Assembly: GCA_963693085.1 (NCBI GenBank) | Contig: OY856413.1 | Location: 470,263,879-470,327,878 of the forward strand | DNA length: 64,000 nt | Source: Alisma plantago-aquatica | Taxonomy: Eukaryota; Streptophyta; Magnoliopsida; Alismatales; Alismataceae | Direction of reading: 5' to 3' | In this document: one piece after another, positions 1-11,434 of the stretch | Layout: each line of letters starts with the position of its first letter | Position numbering within the stretch: the stretch's first letter is position 1 | Notes under the pieces: generated by a model | Told to the model about the DNA's origin: nothing | Seen by the model: the letters and a program-made list of their open reading frames with translations, nothing else | Database searches by the model: none | Made by a program: the position numbers and the translations under genes

Positions 1-13
1 TGCAAGGTCAGAT

Positions 14-95
14 TGCACGGCGTGCAAAGGTGCAGAAAAGTAGAACAGAAGTGCACTAAAGGTGCACGGCGTGCAGCCTAGGTGCACGGCGTGCA
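14..95 (+). repeat. Three copies of the dyad TGCACGGCGTGCA
   Basis: TGCACGGCGTGCA occurs at 14-26, 63-75 and 83-95. Each is a 5-bp inverted repeat (TGCAC/GTGCA) around a GGC centre. More degenerate tgca-type words lie between them. The array may continue left of the window. The function is unknown; its place in an LTR suggests a U3 protein-binding array. Confidence 0.8.
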
Positions 96-574
96 CGCTG
101 CTGTAAAGGGCAGAATTAGGCGTGTTTGTGGACGTTTTTTGGTGTATACGAACACACCGAAGTGGGTGAGTAGTAGTTCATTTAGAAATCATTATTTAAC
201 TCAATTTAAGTGCTTAATTGCTTTAATGTCAGTTGGTATAACTTCTAAACAGCTCAGCACATACAATAGTTTATTATAGATTCAATAGAACTTGAGATAC
301 GGAATATGATTGATGAAAAAGATGGAATATCCTGTTTTATAGTTATAATGCATATGCTAAATAAAGATGGCTGATTAGCAATGAATTTGAATAAGTGATG
401 TTTAAAGATGACAATGATATATATGAAAGTAAAAGAGATGTTCAGAATGTGAAATAAGTTTGAAATGTGATTTTCCTGTTTAAATGATTATATGTTAATC
501 GGTTAATAGACTTAGGTGCCCTAACACCGTAGAACCCCTTCTGAGAGGTCTGCATCTAGGGGGGTGAAACTCGT

Positions 575-714
575 GTTCAACATCAACGCGTGCGATGTCA
601 CGGTGGCACGAGGATGGAAAGGCAGTGTTCAACAACAACGCGTGCGATGTCACGGTGGCACTGGAGTAAATAGGGGTTATTCAACAACAACGCGTGCGAT
701 GTCACGGTGGTAAC
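575..714 (+). repeat. 52-bp tandem repeat, about 2.7 units, in LTR D
   Basis: Units start at 575, 627 and 679. Each contains the near-constant core AACGCGTGCGATGTCACGG, while the remainder of the unit varies. It lies about 0.9 kb before the LTR end. A 56-bp tandem repeat of unrelated sequence occupies a similar place in the LTRs of element B. Confidence 0.85.
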
Positions 715-720
715 CTGGTA

Positions 721-759
721 AGACTCTCCGCCTGTGTGCTCAGGTTTGAGGAGGAGTCT
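721..759 (+). other. Hairpin in LTR D
   Basis: AGACTCTCC at 721-729 pairs with GGAGGAGTCT at 750-759, giving nine pairs with one bulged G. An inner CCTG/CAGG stem is also possible. It lies about 880 bp before the LTR end, comparable to the covarying hairpins of elements A and B. Confidence 0.55.
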
Positions 760-878
760 AGAGTTCACTCTTTTGAGAGTACAGTGAGGCCGATGAGCCT
801 GAGAGTCCTGCAGCAGACCAGGGCTGATAGTCAGACTTAGCATTTCCCGGGTGTGTCGCTAAGTCTTGTACGGTGGGA

Positions 879-894
879 CCGTAGTTCGCTACGG
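879..894 (+). other. Perfect hairpin with TTCG loop in LTR D
   Basis: CCGTAGTTCGCTACGG forms a perfect 6-bp stem closed by a TTCG tetraloop. The closing pair is G-C, not the extra-stable C-G form. Any RNA role is inference. Confidence 0.6.
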
Positions 895-1597
895 ATCTTT
901 ATATGCAGAGTACACTGCATATATTTAGGGCATAATAATAATATGAATAAGTAATCATATAGGACACAGTAAATTTACTTAACTGTTTGTTTACCTGAAT
1001 TATCTGTTGATGCTTAGAAATGTGATTATTATCTGTATATCGGCCATGTTATTAGAACTGCCTTGCTTAGTTCTGCATTTATGTTTTATTTCAATTTATA
1101 AATCTGATGAGTTGTTTAGTGATAGCTAAATGAAAAGCTATTCACTGAGCGAGTAGGCTCATACCTCTACTCAAAACATTTTCAGGTCAGCATCAGCATC
1201 AGGAATCAGAAGGATCGTTTCATCCTAATGCCTAGTCTATAGAAGGTTTGTAGTTAGTCTAGTTAGAGGTCTCTTAGTCCTTTCCCCTCGGTCCTTGGGA
1301 CATGGTGTGGGTGAGAGAGAGTGTGTATGTGTAATGTGTATAAAGATGTAAATTAACTGTTATGTTTACTTTATGTTGAATAATGTAATTTGTTGTAGAC
1401 TTTGTTTATATCTCCTGTCAGTTTAAATAGAAATGCTTCTGCAGTTTATTTTGTTTAGTTTACAGCCTAAATCAGGTTATCTTTTTAATGTCTTTAAGAT
1501 GTTTTAAAAAGGTGATGGATGGATTGGCTTGTGCGTAAATTTCTTTGTCGCACCTTAATCTCGTGGTCTATGGTTAGTGTGAGATGGGGGTGTGACA

Positions 1598-2708
1598 GCA
1601 GTGGTCATACCTAGCCCTTAGTTTGAGAATGGCTACAGACATATCTCAGTGATTATATATATATGATGAGATTGAAGGACAATTGTGGTTGTACCTCAGA
1701 TGGTAGGGTATGCATACCTACTTCCTTTCACTAGTGTCATGACCTATACCAAGGATGGACTAGGTTGTTAGTAGCTTGACCTTATGTGTCACTGTGGTGG
1801 ACCTGTACTGATCAGGGGCGGAGAATATCTTAGGAGTCCAGCTCTTCCTATATCTTGTATGGCACTGATTTCGACTTAGTAGTGGTCAGTTGGGACTTGA
1901 GTGGTATTTCTCAAATCCCTTAGGGCAATGTAATAAAAGAAGTAATATAAGCCGTGAAGTATATTGGCTATGGTTAAATATGTCTCACATTGTTCGATTA
2001 GTCTTTAACTTGTCGTTATGCTATTCAGTGTTTATACAATATGATATCATATGACCTTTGAGTAATTATACTTCTTATAAAGTTAATTTGCTTAATGGCT
2101 TAGTATGATTAACCTATTCAATCTTCTTAAATTTCTTATTCATTACTATATTTGCTCAGTTCATTTACTATCAATCAATATGTTATAATCAATATATGTT
2201 GGATAGAGTTATATCTCTCGCTGGGACTGTGTCTCACCAGTGGGTCACCACATTTTTTTAGGTGGTCGCAGGCAACGAGGTTGAGGTCGTACCATGGAAG
2301 AGAACCAACTTGGTGATCAATATATTTAGAAGGTTGGTTAGTTTTAGATGTTAGTAGTAGAGTCCTAGTGTCATCCCTGTACTCTCAGGTTTGTGTATGG
2401 GATGTGTTTTTTTATGATATACTCATATTGACGCGAGATTTTGGTAGTATGCTAATGTTTGTAATTATATGGCATGTACATGTGAACTATCTTTTGTATG
2501 CAGAATTTGACTGAGGTCTTTGGACCCATATGTGAATATTTGTTACAGTATATGAGAATGGAAAGGACTTTTTGTAAATGTTCTAGAGTTTATTTACACT
2601 ATTGGAATTGGTTTTAAGTATCCCACATTTTTTACTATGTGATTAATTAGTAGTTGATTGTGTTTTGTGTTTTGAGTAATCTCATTTAGAATGACGAGGT
2701 GTCACAGT
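1598..2708 (+). mobile_element. Element A 5' LTR, right-hand remnant
   Basis: This stretch matches about 10095-11228, the right third of the 3' LTR of A, over its whole length, including the block starting GTGGTCATACCTAGCCCTTA and the end GAGGTGTCACA. The left two thirds are absent because element D occupies the space to the left. Substitutions between the two copies are frequent, and the AT microsatellite near 1655 is much shorter than in the 3' copy. A is therefore an old insertion. Confidence 0.85.
1892..1919 (+). other. Conserved LTR hairpin, element A 5' copy
   Basis: GGGACTTGAG (1892-1901) and CTCAAATCCC (1910-1919) pair around the loop TGGTATTT, with one C/A mismatch. The 3' LTR copy is at 10418-10445, and a covarying counterpart lies in element B at 28152-28180. 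Confidence 0.6.
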
Positions 2709-2715
2709 TAAGTTG

Positions 2716-2727
2716 GTAATAGAGCTC
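2716..2727 (+). other. Decayed primer-binding site of element A
   Basis: TGGTAATAGAGC lies 8 bp inside the 5' LTR end. The consensus complementary to plant initiator tRNA-Met is TGGTATCAGAGC, and the intact form is present in element B. Two positions differ. The following ctctagg also matches B. Confidence 0.8.
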
Positions 2728-2819
2728 TAGGTTTACTGAGTCTATAGGGAGATAGGACTTAGTTTGACTCTATTCTTATGTATCCAACATATCTGATCAT
2801 AGTTTATGCTCTTGCAGAT

Positions 2820-4061
2820 ATGTCTGGAGGACATGAAGAACACATTGAGAGTATCTATGATGTACTAGGAGAAGGTGCTGGAAGGCAGGCACACGATGAG
2901 AGAGTGCTAGAAGAAGGGCTAATGCAGCCCGTAATGCCTCATCTAGACCTGACAATGATGGTCAATCCTGAGTTTTAATCTATGTTTAGATAGATGATGG
3001 CCACAATTATACATATCGTTGACAGAGTGCCAACACCTCAAATTAGGGCATCCTCCTCTAATTTGTAGTCCCAAGGTGTTGGGAAGACATTTGAACATCT
3101 TAGACGTGTTGGGGCGATTGAATATGCAGGTACTTATGATCCAGCAGACGTTGACAAGTGGTTGACTGAGTTGGAAAAGGCATTCAAAATCCTAAACATC
3201 ACTGAAGAAGACAACGTTAAGGATGCAGTACACTTGTTGACGGGTAGTACTGGCCATTGGTGGGCAATAGAAGAGGAGAAAAGGCCAGGAGTTGTGAAAG
3301 GATGGGAGGAGTTTCAAAGGGAATTTCTTAGCCGATATTTTCTAGAGACCTACCAAGATGAGAAAATCCCTCAGATTGAGAAGATTAATCAGGGAGCTAT
3401 GACTATCAATGAGTATGAATCAAAGTTTATGGAACTTCTGAGGTTCTGACCGCACATGGCAGTAATTGACAAGGAAAAGATTCAGATATTTGAGAAGGGT
3501 CTAAGTACGGAGTTGACTACTACAACATCAACCTTAGAGAATAGGGAAAGGTTTTCCACCTTTGTGGAATCTGTCAAGAGGATTGAGAGTTCTGTCATAG
3601 AGAAGCATGAAGCTAATGCTAAGAAGAGACCTACGCAGTCTCAAGGGCAATCGTCCGGAGGCTTTAAGAAGCCAAGGTTTTTCCCACCGCCGTCGCAACC
3701 AAGGTCAACCTTCACTGAACCAAGATCACATGCACTGTCATAGTGGACCACGAGTAGGGGTAGAGGTCACCGTTTTCCACCGATAGGAGCTTTATTCATC
3801 ATCAGTCTATGTTACAAGGCTATTTAGATCACAGAGTGATAACCAAGTGTGTCATCAATGTGGACAGACAGGGAATATTAGATGGAATTGGCCTATGAAG
3901 GTTGAGGAGGTGACTCAACAACCACAACAGAATCAAAAGGGATCACAACAATGACAATTTGATATAGGTAGTGGTAGAGGATGTGATCAGGCATCCCATG
4001 TAGGATCCTTAGGACATGTGAGCAGAGGACGTGGATGGAAGTAGGTGACAACAAGGTTCTA
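2820..4061 (+). pseudogene. gag: Element A gag, broken (Tekay/Del-like)
   Basis: Gag forms the virus-like particle and binds the element RNA. The homologous start is the ATG at 2820, 111 bp after the LTR. The retrotransposon gag domain is clear at 3160-3600 (words [17 protein letters not shown]) and aligns with gag of element B. Breaks: a stop after the first 53 codons near 2976, a TGA at 3447 where B has a Cys codon, a TAG near 3741, and a frame change between 3743 and 4102. The CCHC zinc knuckle near 3850 is ruined: CHQCG remains, but the expected His and last Cys read as Asn and Trp. It cannot make a functional Gag. Confidence 0.85.
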
Positions 4062-7000
4062 TGCCATGACCCAACCGGAAGTAGTGGTCAATCCATGAGT
4101 CGTGATAGGTCAGATGGAATTATTTCATTCTGATTTGTCTACTTCTTGTTTCTTATCTGTGTTAGTAGATCCAGGTGCGACACACTCTTTTATCACCAGA
4201 GAGGTGATAGGTAGATGTTATCTACCTGTTAGTCTTAGATTTGATAGCCTATGGCTAGAGACTCCTTTGGTTGATTATGTCGAGTTGTAGGAAGTGTGCC
4301 CTTCTTGCGTTCTTTCTTTTTATGGACACAACATTCAAGTGGATATTTTGCCACTTGAAATGCATGGTTTTGATGTAATCCTAGGAGTGGATACCTTATA
4401 AAAATACAAGGTAGTCTTGGACTATAGTACTAAGGTGGTGATGTTCCATGATGGAGATGTACAATGGATTTTTCAAGGTGATAGGAAGATTCTTCCTACA
4501 TGTTTGATGTCATCTATGATAGCTGAGTGGTTGATGAGACAAGGATGTGAGGCTTTCTTAGCTCATGTTGTGGATACCAAGGCGGTAGGTCCTAGTATCC
4601 AGGAGGTACCGGTGGTGTGAAAATTTGAGGATGTTTTTCTTGAGGAATTTCCTATCATTCCCCCTCCTAGAGAGATTGAGTTTGAGATCAATCTCATTCC
4701 TAGAACACAACCCCTAGCACAGTCAGCATACAGAATGGCACCAGCAGAGATGCAGGAGTTAAAGAAATAGTTACAAGAACTGCTAGAGAAGGGTTTTATC
4801 AGGACGAGCACTTCCCCTTGGGGTGCTCCCGTGTTGTTTGTTAAAAAGAAGGATGGTTCAATGAGGACGTGTGTAGACTACAAACTGTTGAACAAGGTGA
4901 CAATAAAGAATAAGTATCCTTTGTCAAAGATTGATGATCTTTTTGATCAGTTGAGAGGTGCCACTATGTTTTCAAAAATAAGCCTAAGGTCAGGTTACCA
5001 TCAATTGAGAATTAAGGATGATGACATACCCAAGTCAGCTTTTAGGACTAGGCATGGTCATTATGAGTTTGTGGTTATGCCATTTGGGCTAACCAATGCA
5101 CCTGCAGCTTTTATGGATCTGATGAATATGGTGTTTAGACCTTATCTTGATTAGTGTATGGTCATGTTCATAGATGATATCCTGATATACTCTAAGGATA
5201 GTTAGCAACATGAGAAACATCTTCGCTAGACATTGACTTTGTTGAGGAAGCATCAACTATATGCTAAGTTCAGCAAGTGTGAAGTGTCTTTTCTGGGCCA
5301 TGTTATATCTGCAAAAGGCATTTGTGTTGATCCCAAAAAAGTAGAATTTGTACTAGAATGGGAACAACCCAAGACAACAACAGAGATCCACAGTTTCCTA
5401 GGTTTGGCAGGATACAACAGGAGGTTCATCAAAGACTTTAGTTCTATAGCATTACCCCTAACTAGGTTAACCATGAAGGATGTTCCTTTTTCTTACAATG
5501 ACAAGTGTCAATGTTCTTTCCAGATGTTGAAACAAAAGTTGACTAGTGCACCGGTGTTAGTACTGTCATAGCAAGGGAAAGGTTATATTATCTTTTGTGA
5601 TGCTTCAAAGAATGGGTTGGGATATGTGTTGATGCATGATAAAAATGTGATTTCTTTTTCTTCATGACAACTTAAGAAACATGAGGAGACAACACATGAT
5701 TTGGATCTTGCAACGGTGGTACATGCCTTCAAGATTTGGAGACACATCTTTATGGAGAAAAGTGTCAGATTGTCACTGACCACAAGAATCTACAGTATAT
5801 CTTCTCAAAATAGGAGTTGAATATGAGGCAGAGGAGATGGATGGAGTTGATTAAGGATTATGATTGCACAATAGACTACCATCTAGTGAAAGAATAGCTG
5901 ATGCATCGAGTATAAAGTGATCTTCATTATCAATGGTAGATAATGCACAATTAAATTCCTTGATGTGCCATAAGAGAGATATGCTAGTGTCTCTTCACCA
6001 GATGAATGCACAACTAGAAGTTTCCTTGTTGGTAGGATTGTTGGTACAGTTATAGGTGAAACCTACCTTGATACAGTAGATTCATGATGCACAACAGAAT
6101 GATACTGTGATATAGAATATCCGATCAGGGATTAGCAGTGAAAAGTATGATGGCTTTCATGAGGCAGATGATAGTACATTTTGTTACCACAATAGGATAG
6201 TAGTTCCTGATGTTGATGGGTTGAGGAAGATGGTACTTGAGGAGGCTCACTCCTCCTTGTATGCAATGCATCCTGGAAGTACCAAGATGTACCAAAACTT
6301 GAAAGACATGTATTGGTGGCTAGGTCTAAAGCGTGATGTGGTAGAGTTCATTGCCAAATGTCCAGTTTGTCAACAGGTAAAGGTTGAGCACCAGAAGCAT
6401 GCAGGGACATTACAACCCTTGCTAATACCATAGTGGAAATGGGATCATATTACTATGGACTATGTGGTTGGTCTTCCTAGGAGATCCAAGGGTCATGATT
6501 CCATATGGGTGATAGTAGACAGATTGACTAAGTCAGCTCATTTTCTGCCATTTAAGACGATCTTTACAATAGAGAAATTGGCACAAATATATGTTGATGG
6601 GATAGTCCGTCTGCATGACATTCTAGTGACAATAGTTTCTGACAGAGGTCCAAAGTTTACAAGTCATTTTTGGGAGCGTCTGCATTCAGCAATGGGAACA
6701 CATATGAGATTAAGCACAACTTTTCATCCATAGACAGATGGCCAGTATGAAAGGACTATTCAGACTTTAGAGGATCTCTTGAAGGCATGTGTGCTACGAT
6801 TTCTTGGTAGTTGGGATGTACATCTAACTTTGATAGAGTTTGCGTACAACAATAGCTATCAAAGAAGCATAGATATGGCCCCTTATGAGTCTCTATATGG
6901 GAGACGAAGTCGGTCTCCTCTTTGTTGGTATGAGATAGGTGAATATCAACTTTTGGGTCTTGAGCTAGTACAACAAACTACAGAAAAAATTAAAGTGATA

Positions 7001-7555
7001 CAACAACAATTGAAAGCAGCCTAGGACAGGTAGAAATCTTATGCAGATAACTGACGCATACCACTTGATTTCCAAGTGGGAGGTAGAGTATATCTTAAGG
7101 TTTCTCCTTGGAAAGGTGTGTTGAGGTTTGGAAAGAAGGGTAAGTTGGCTCCTAGATTTATGGGACCATACCCTGTCCTAGCTCGTGTTGGAAAGGTAGC
7201 ATACAAGTTGGAGCTACCACCAGAGCTACATAGATTGCATAATTTCTTTCACACCTCTATGTTGAGGAAATGCCATCCAGATACTGACCAGACAATCCAA
7301 CTAGTAGAGATTGAATTAGATGAGGATATCTCCTATGTTGAGGGTCATGTGTTGATCATGGATAGAAGGGTGAAAAAGCTGAAGAGAAAAGATATAATAC
7401 TAGTGAAAGTTTTGTATAATCATCGTGGCATAGAAGAAGCCACATGGGAACTAGAGAATGAGATGCGTAGAAAATACCCATCTCTTTTTGCGTATGATTT
7501 CGGGGCAAAATTCTTGTTAAGGGTTTATAGTTGTAAGTCCCCTGAAATTGCTTAA
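4062..7555 (+). pseudogene. pol: Element A protease-RT-RNase H-integrase-chromodomain, broken
   Basis: Domains follow the Ty3/Gypsy order. Protease has DPGATHSFI near 4170. Reverse transcriptase spans about 4830-5570, with FIDD intact near 5167 but KISLRSGY near 4975, so the motif-A Asp is replaced by Ser. RNase H (about 5580-5900) has lost its frame. Integrase spans 6220-7000 with a zinc-finger CPVCQQ and SDRGPKF. A GPY-like module and a C-terminal chromodomain (words [13 protein letters not shown]) end near 7495, which places it in the chromoviruses. At least nine internal stops remain, many of them TAG where B has a Gln codon. The frame changes between 5571 and 6221. The native stop is lost and the last frame reads 24 nt into the 3' LTR. 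Confidence 0.88.
7519..7530 (+). other. Polypurine tract region of element A, degraded
   Basis: AAGGGTTTATAG directly precedes the 3' LTR. The equivalent tract in element B is AAGGGGTGGA. The run is short and interrupted. Confidence 0.5.
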
Positions 7556-10150
7556 TGAGTTGAATAATCTTAATTACCATAATTGAATGCTTATAACCCT
7601 AATATAACCTTGTGATATGCTTTTAAATCATAATACAAGCTTAAGTTTCAAATTCGGTCCAATTTGGACATTGTTTGAGCAGTTATGCAATTTTCTATAC
7701 ATTTTAGACTTTTCTACAATTTACCCAATTGAGGGGTTTCATTTACAATTTTTCATATACATTATGTTCCTTAGATGTTATATTATCATTCTTGAGTGTT
7801 TTTAGCCATGGGGCTCCTAGTTGAGCCATGGTTTGAAAGTGTTTTCCTCAAGGGTATTTTAGGGTTTACCCCTTCATGGATGAGCTACCTTTCATAGCTA
7901 TCAACTAATGAATTATGTGATTGGATGGGAAATTCTACATAGGAAATCTGATCAGGTCTATATGGACAGTGGGAGAGCTTCTTGTGTGTGTGCTTGTATA
8001 TTCTTAATAGTTTAAGGCCATAGACACATGGGGAAGCTACTTCTACACCTCATGCTTGCTTCCATCCTTATCCATGGGCTATATTTAGCTCTTCTTTGCC
8101 CAAGTACGAAACTATGCTTGCTTTCTCTTTTCTATAACTTGGAGCAATGACTCCACTCTGTTTTTCTATGGAACCAAATGCTCTAAGGTAGAAGACAGTC
8201 TCTTTTTGCAGAAGAAGGTCTCCTAGAGCTCCATCTAGCCCTACCTAGGGTTTCTAAGGTCATCTTCTAGGGATTTTGACCAAGGAAAGTTGTTTTCTTC
8301 CCTCCTTCTACATTTCTCTTTCTCTTATCCTTCCTTAGACCTTCCTCCAGGTTGGAACCCTGTTGTTCCATGGTGAAAGTGGCTCTAGAACTCAAAAATC
8401 TATCCTTCTTGTTTCTTTTTATAGGATTTTTCTTCTTTGTGGAGAGAAGTACCTATTTGGCCAAGTTCAGATCTGAATCCAAGGTTTTCCTGCCCTATTT
8501 GCTTTAGATTCTTTCTTTTTTGGATCTGACCTCCTCTATAGAGGTGAGATATATAACATTCTTCACTTATATTGCTTACTAGAAGCTTGTTAGTTCATGT
8601 TTATGTTTTAATGTGATGATCTAAGCATAAAAAAACCATGCTTGTTTAGAATTATGAATTTTGTGGTGTTCCCTATTTTTTTCTAGTTCTATATGAACTT
8701 GTAAACATGTGTATGACCTTTCTAATGTGTAACATGATCTGGGACAGGTTTATAGCACCAACCTATGGTGTTAAGCACAAAATAATTGATGGTTCAAATT
8801 AGGGTTTTCAAGCTATTTCCTTTCCTACCACACAACCAATAGTTATACCATTAAATAACCAATGGTGTTACTATCTTGGCAACTGATGTTCATGATCAAG
8901 GGTGTCAAATTTATGGTGAAAACCTATGGTCACCCCCTTAGGTCAGGTTTTGGCTCAATTAGATGTTTAATTATCATCTACTAAGTATTCTAATGATGTT
9001 ATCAATCGATGATGACATTAGTTTAATATTTGATGGTGTTAACTGAATGTATTACTGATCTAACAACCAATAGTGACCTAATGATCACAATTAATGGTGG
9101 ATCAAGTCATCATCATATATTACCAGTTAAGAATGTAATTGTAGATTTTACTAAACCTTAAACTAATGGTTCCTTTGTTCAATTGATAACCTTGAACAAT
9201 GAACACGATCCAATGAATAATATTGGATTCTTCAACATCCAATGGATTAGAATAAATCACATGGTATTATATGTGGGTTCTAGTAATGATAATGTGATGG
9301 TTCAATACCATTAATTTGTAGTCTTACCTTTGCCATCATATAGTTATATTTGATAAATCACTATAATAAGTGGACGAGTAACTCCCATGTGATCTAGCTT
9401 GTTATACCTAACCTTAATGTAATTATATGATGTTGATTGGCTATAATCATACCTCTTGAATGATTACTGTGATAATGAATTACACTCTTCTTGTGTTGAA
9501 ACCTCATTGTAGTACTATTTGAATATCATAGTGCCTTGCCATGTTAATATCTATGGACACATATGTGCTAATGATCTTTTGAGCCTTGTTTAAGGGATGG
9601 AATGATGATGATAACCTTACTATGAATAATGTGATATTCTTAACGACCTTTGGGCATGTTTGAAGCCATGATTGAGGTGAAATCCTCTTCATGTTCCAAT
9701 AAGGGTTAAAACTCTGGAACTTGTGATAAAATATTGGTATCATGTAAAAGTATTATGATAAGTGTGGTCCATTAATTTGCAATGAATGATAGCATGTGGT
9801 AATGTGATTAAGATTTATATCTCAAATGTTTTATATATTTTGAAGTTTTTATACATATACTATTGTTAGAAAAGAATTAGGGTTTGAATGTCCATTTGTA
9901 TGATTTAGCCTTAATTCACCCAATTGGCATAACTAATTAAGTGAAACTCTAATCATGTAGTACCATGTGCCATAGATCTATCTGAGTATAAAATATTGCC
10001 AGATAGTGAAATGAGTACTTCTAAGGGATACTCAAAGTGCATACTGATGAGTATGTGGGGTGTTTGTCATCCTGAATTCAAGTGTTAGGGAGGATGGAAG
10101 TGGTCATACCTAGCCCTTAGTTTGAGAATGGCTACGGTCGTGTCTCAGTG

Positions 10151-10153
<3 letters not shown>

Positions 10154-10189
<36 letters not shown>
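10154..10189 (+). repeat. (AT)18 microsatellite in the 3' LTR of A
   Basis: This is an uninterrupted 36-bp AT run. The matching site in the 5' LTR (near 1655) has only about 12 bp, so it expanded or contracted after insertion. Confidence 0.95.
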
Positions 10190-10193
<4 letters not shown>

Positions 10194-10417
10194 AGATTGG
10201 AGGACAACTATGGTTGTACCTCGGATGGTAGGGTATGTGTACATGCCTCCTTTCACTAGTGTTGTGACATGTACCAAGGATGGACTAGGCTGTTAGAATC
10301 TTGACCTTATGTGTCGTTGTGGCAGACCCGTACTGACCGGGGGGTGGAGAAGATCTTAGGAGTATGGCTCTTCCTAGATCTTATATAGCACTAATTTCAA
10401 CTTTATAGTGGTCAGTT

Positions 10418-10445
10418 GGGACTTGAGTGGTATTTCTAAAATCCC
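10418..10445 (+). other. Conserved LTR hairpin, element A 3' copy
   Basis: GGGACTTGAG pairs with CTAAAATCCC around the same TGGTATTT loop as at 1892-1919. One stem base differs from the 5' copy. Confidence 0.55.
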
Positions 10446-11228
10446 TCAGGGTAATGTAATAAAAGAAGTAATATAAGCCATTTAGTATACTGACTATGGT
10501 TAAATATGTCTCACATTATTTGATTAGTCTTTAACTTGTCTTTATACTATTTAGTGTTTCCAAGATGATATCATATGACCTTTGAGTAATTATACTTCTT
10601 GTCAAGTTAATTTGCTTAATGGCTTAGTATGCTTAACCTATTCAACCTACTTAAATTGCTTATTCATTACTATATCTTCTCAGTTCATTTACTATCAATC
10701 AATATGTTATAATCAATATATGTTGGAGAGAGTTATATCTCTCACTGGGACTGGGTCTCACCTGTGGGTCACCACTTTTTTTTAGGTGGTCACGGGCAAC
10801 AAGATCGAGGTCGCACTATGGAAGACAACCAACCTGGTGATCAATAGATTTAGAAGGTTGGCTAGTTGTAGATGTTAGTAGTAGAGTCCTAGTGCCATCC
10901 CTGTACTCTCAGGTCTAGGTATGGGATTTTGTTTTATGATATACTCGCATCGACACGAGGTTTTGGTAGTATGCCAATGTTTGTAATTATATGGCATGTA
11001 CATGTGAACTATCTTTTGTATGCAGGATGTGACTGAGGTCTTTGGACCCATACATGAATATTTGTTACAGTATATGCAAATGGAATGGACCTTTTGTAAA
11101 TGTTCTAGAGTTTATTTACACTGTTGGAATTGGTTTTAATTATCCTGCATTTTTTACTATGTGATTAATTAGTAGTTGATCATGTTTTGTGCTTTGAGTA
11201 ATCTCATTTAGAGTAACGAGGTGTCACA

Positions 11229-11420
11229 ATGATGTACTTAGATTGATTATAGTCATGTTTTATATTCCGCTGATATACTTTGGTGTTTTGTATACCATCA
11301 TGTAAGGTTTGAAAATTTTACACCTATTCCAACATACCTTTTTGTGTGTAATTGGAATGGATATTTTATTCCTCAAATTTTTGTAGGGAGTGGATCCCCT
11401 CTCGGGTTCCACTCCTTACA
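11229..11420 (+). mobile_element. LTR right end of another element (E)
   Basis: The stretch ends in CCACTCCTTACA and is followed 3 bp later by a clean primer-binding site, so it is an LTR end. Element A abuts its left side and probably inserted into it. Just before the end, GGAGTGG and CCACTCC form a 7-bp inverted repeat around 11391-11415. Family unknown; the primer type is shared by Ty1/Copia and many Ty3/Gypsy elements. Confidence 0.6.
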
Positions 11421-11423
11421 GCA

Positions 11424-11434
11424 TGGTATCAGAG
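11424..11434 (+). other. Primer-binding site of element E
   Basis: TGGTATCAGAG is complementary to the 3' end of plant initiator tRNA-Met and lies 3 bp inside the LTR end at 11420. Confidence 0.75.

Larger units (their letters stand above)
1..1597 (+). mobile_element. Right part of an LTR (element D), truncated by the window edge
   Basis: The stretch ends in TGTGACA at 1591-1597, the usual TG..CA type of LTR end, and sequence homologous to the element A LTR resumes immediately after it. No coding frame is visible. It holds, in order, short dyad motifs (14-95), a 52-bp tandem repeat (575-714), two hairpins (721-759 and 879-894) and an AT-rich tail. This layout resembles the right halves of the A and B LTRs, so a Tekay/Del-like chromovirus LTR is likely. 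It is either a solo LTR or the 3' LTR of an element whose body lies left of the window. The likely target duplication to its right is GCAGT (1598-1602), but the left copy is outside the window. Confidence 0.7.
7532..11228 (+). mobile_element. Element A 3' LTR, 3.7 kb
   Basis: It starts TGTAAGTCCCC, comparable to TGTAACATCCC in element B, and ends GTGTCACA. The right third repeats the 5' remnant at 1598-2708. The left third (7532 to about 8400) is homologous, in inverted orientation, to 50258-51035, which supports it being LTR sequence and not a separate insertion. No coding frame is present; the short frames inside are chance. It contains an AT microsatellite (10154-10189), a hairpin (10418-10445) and the GAGAG-CTCTC block near 10737. 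Confidence 0.8.

Noticed and set aside
11424..11434. tRNA-like sequences at primer-binding sites (also 28858 and 40328)
   Set aside because: Only the short complement of the tRNA 3' end is present, with no cloverleaf, so these are not tRNA genes.
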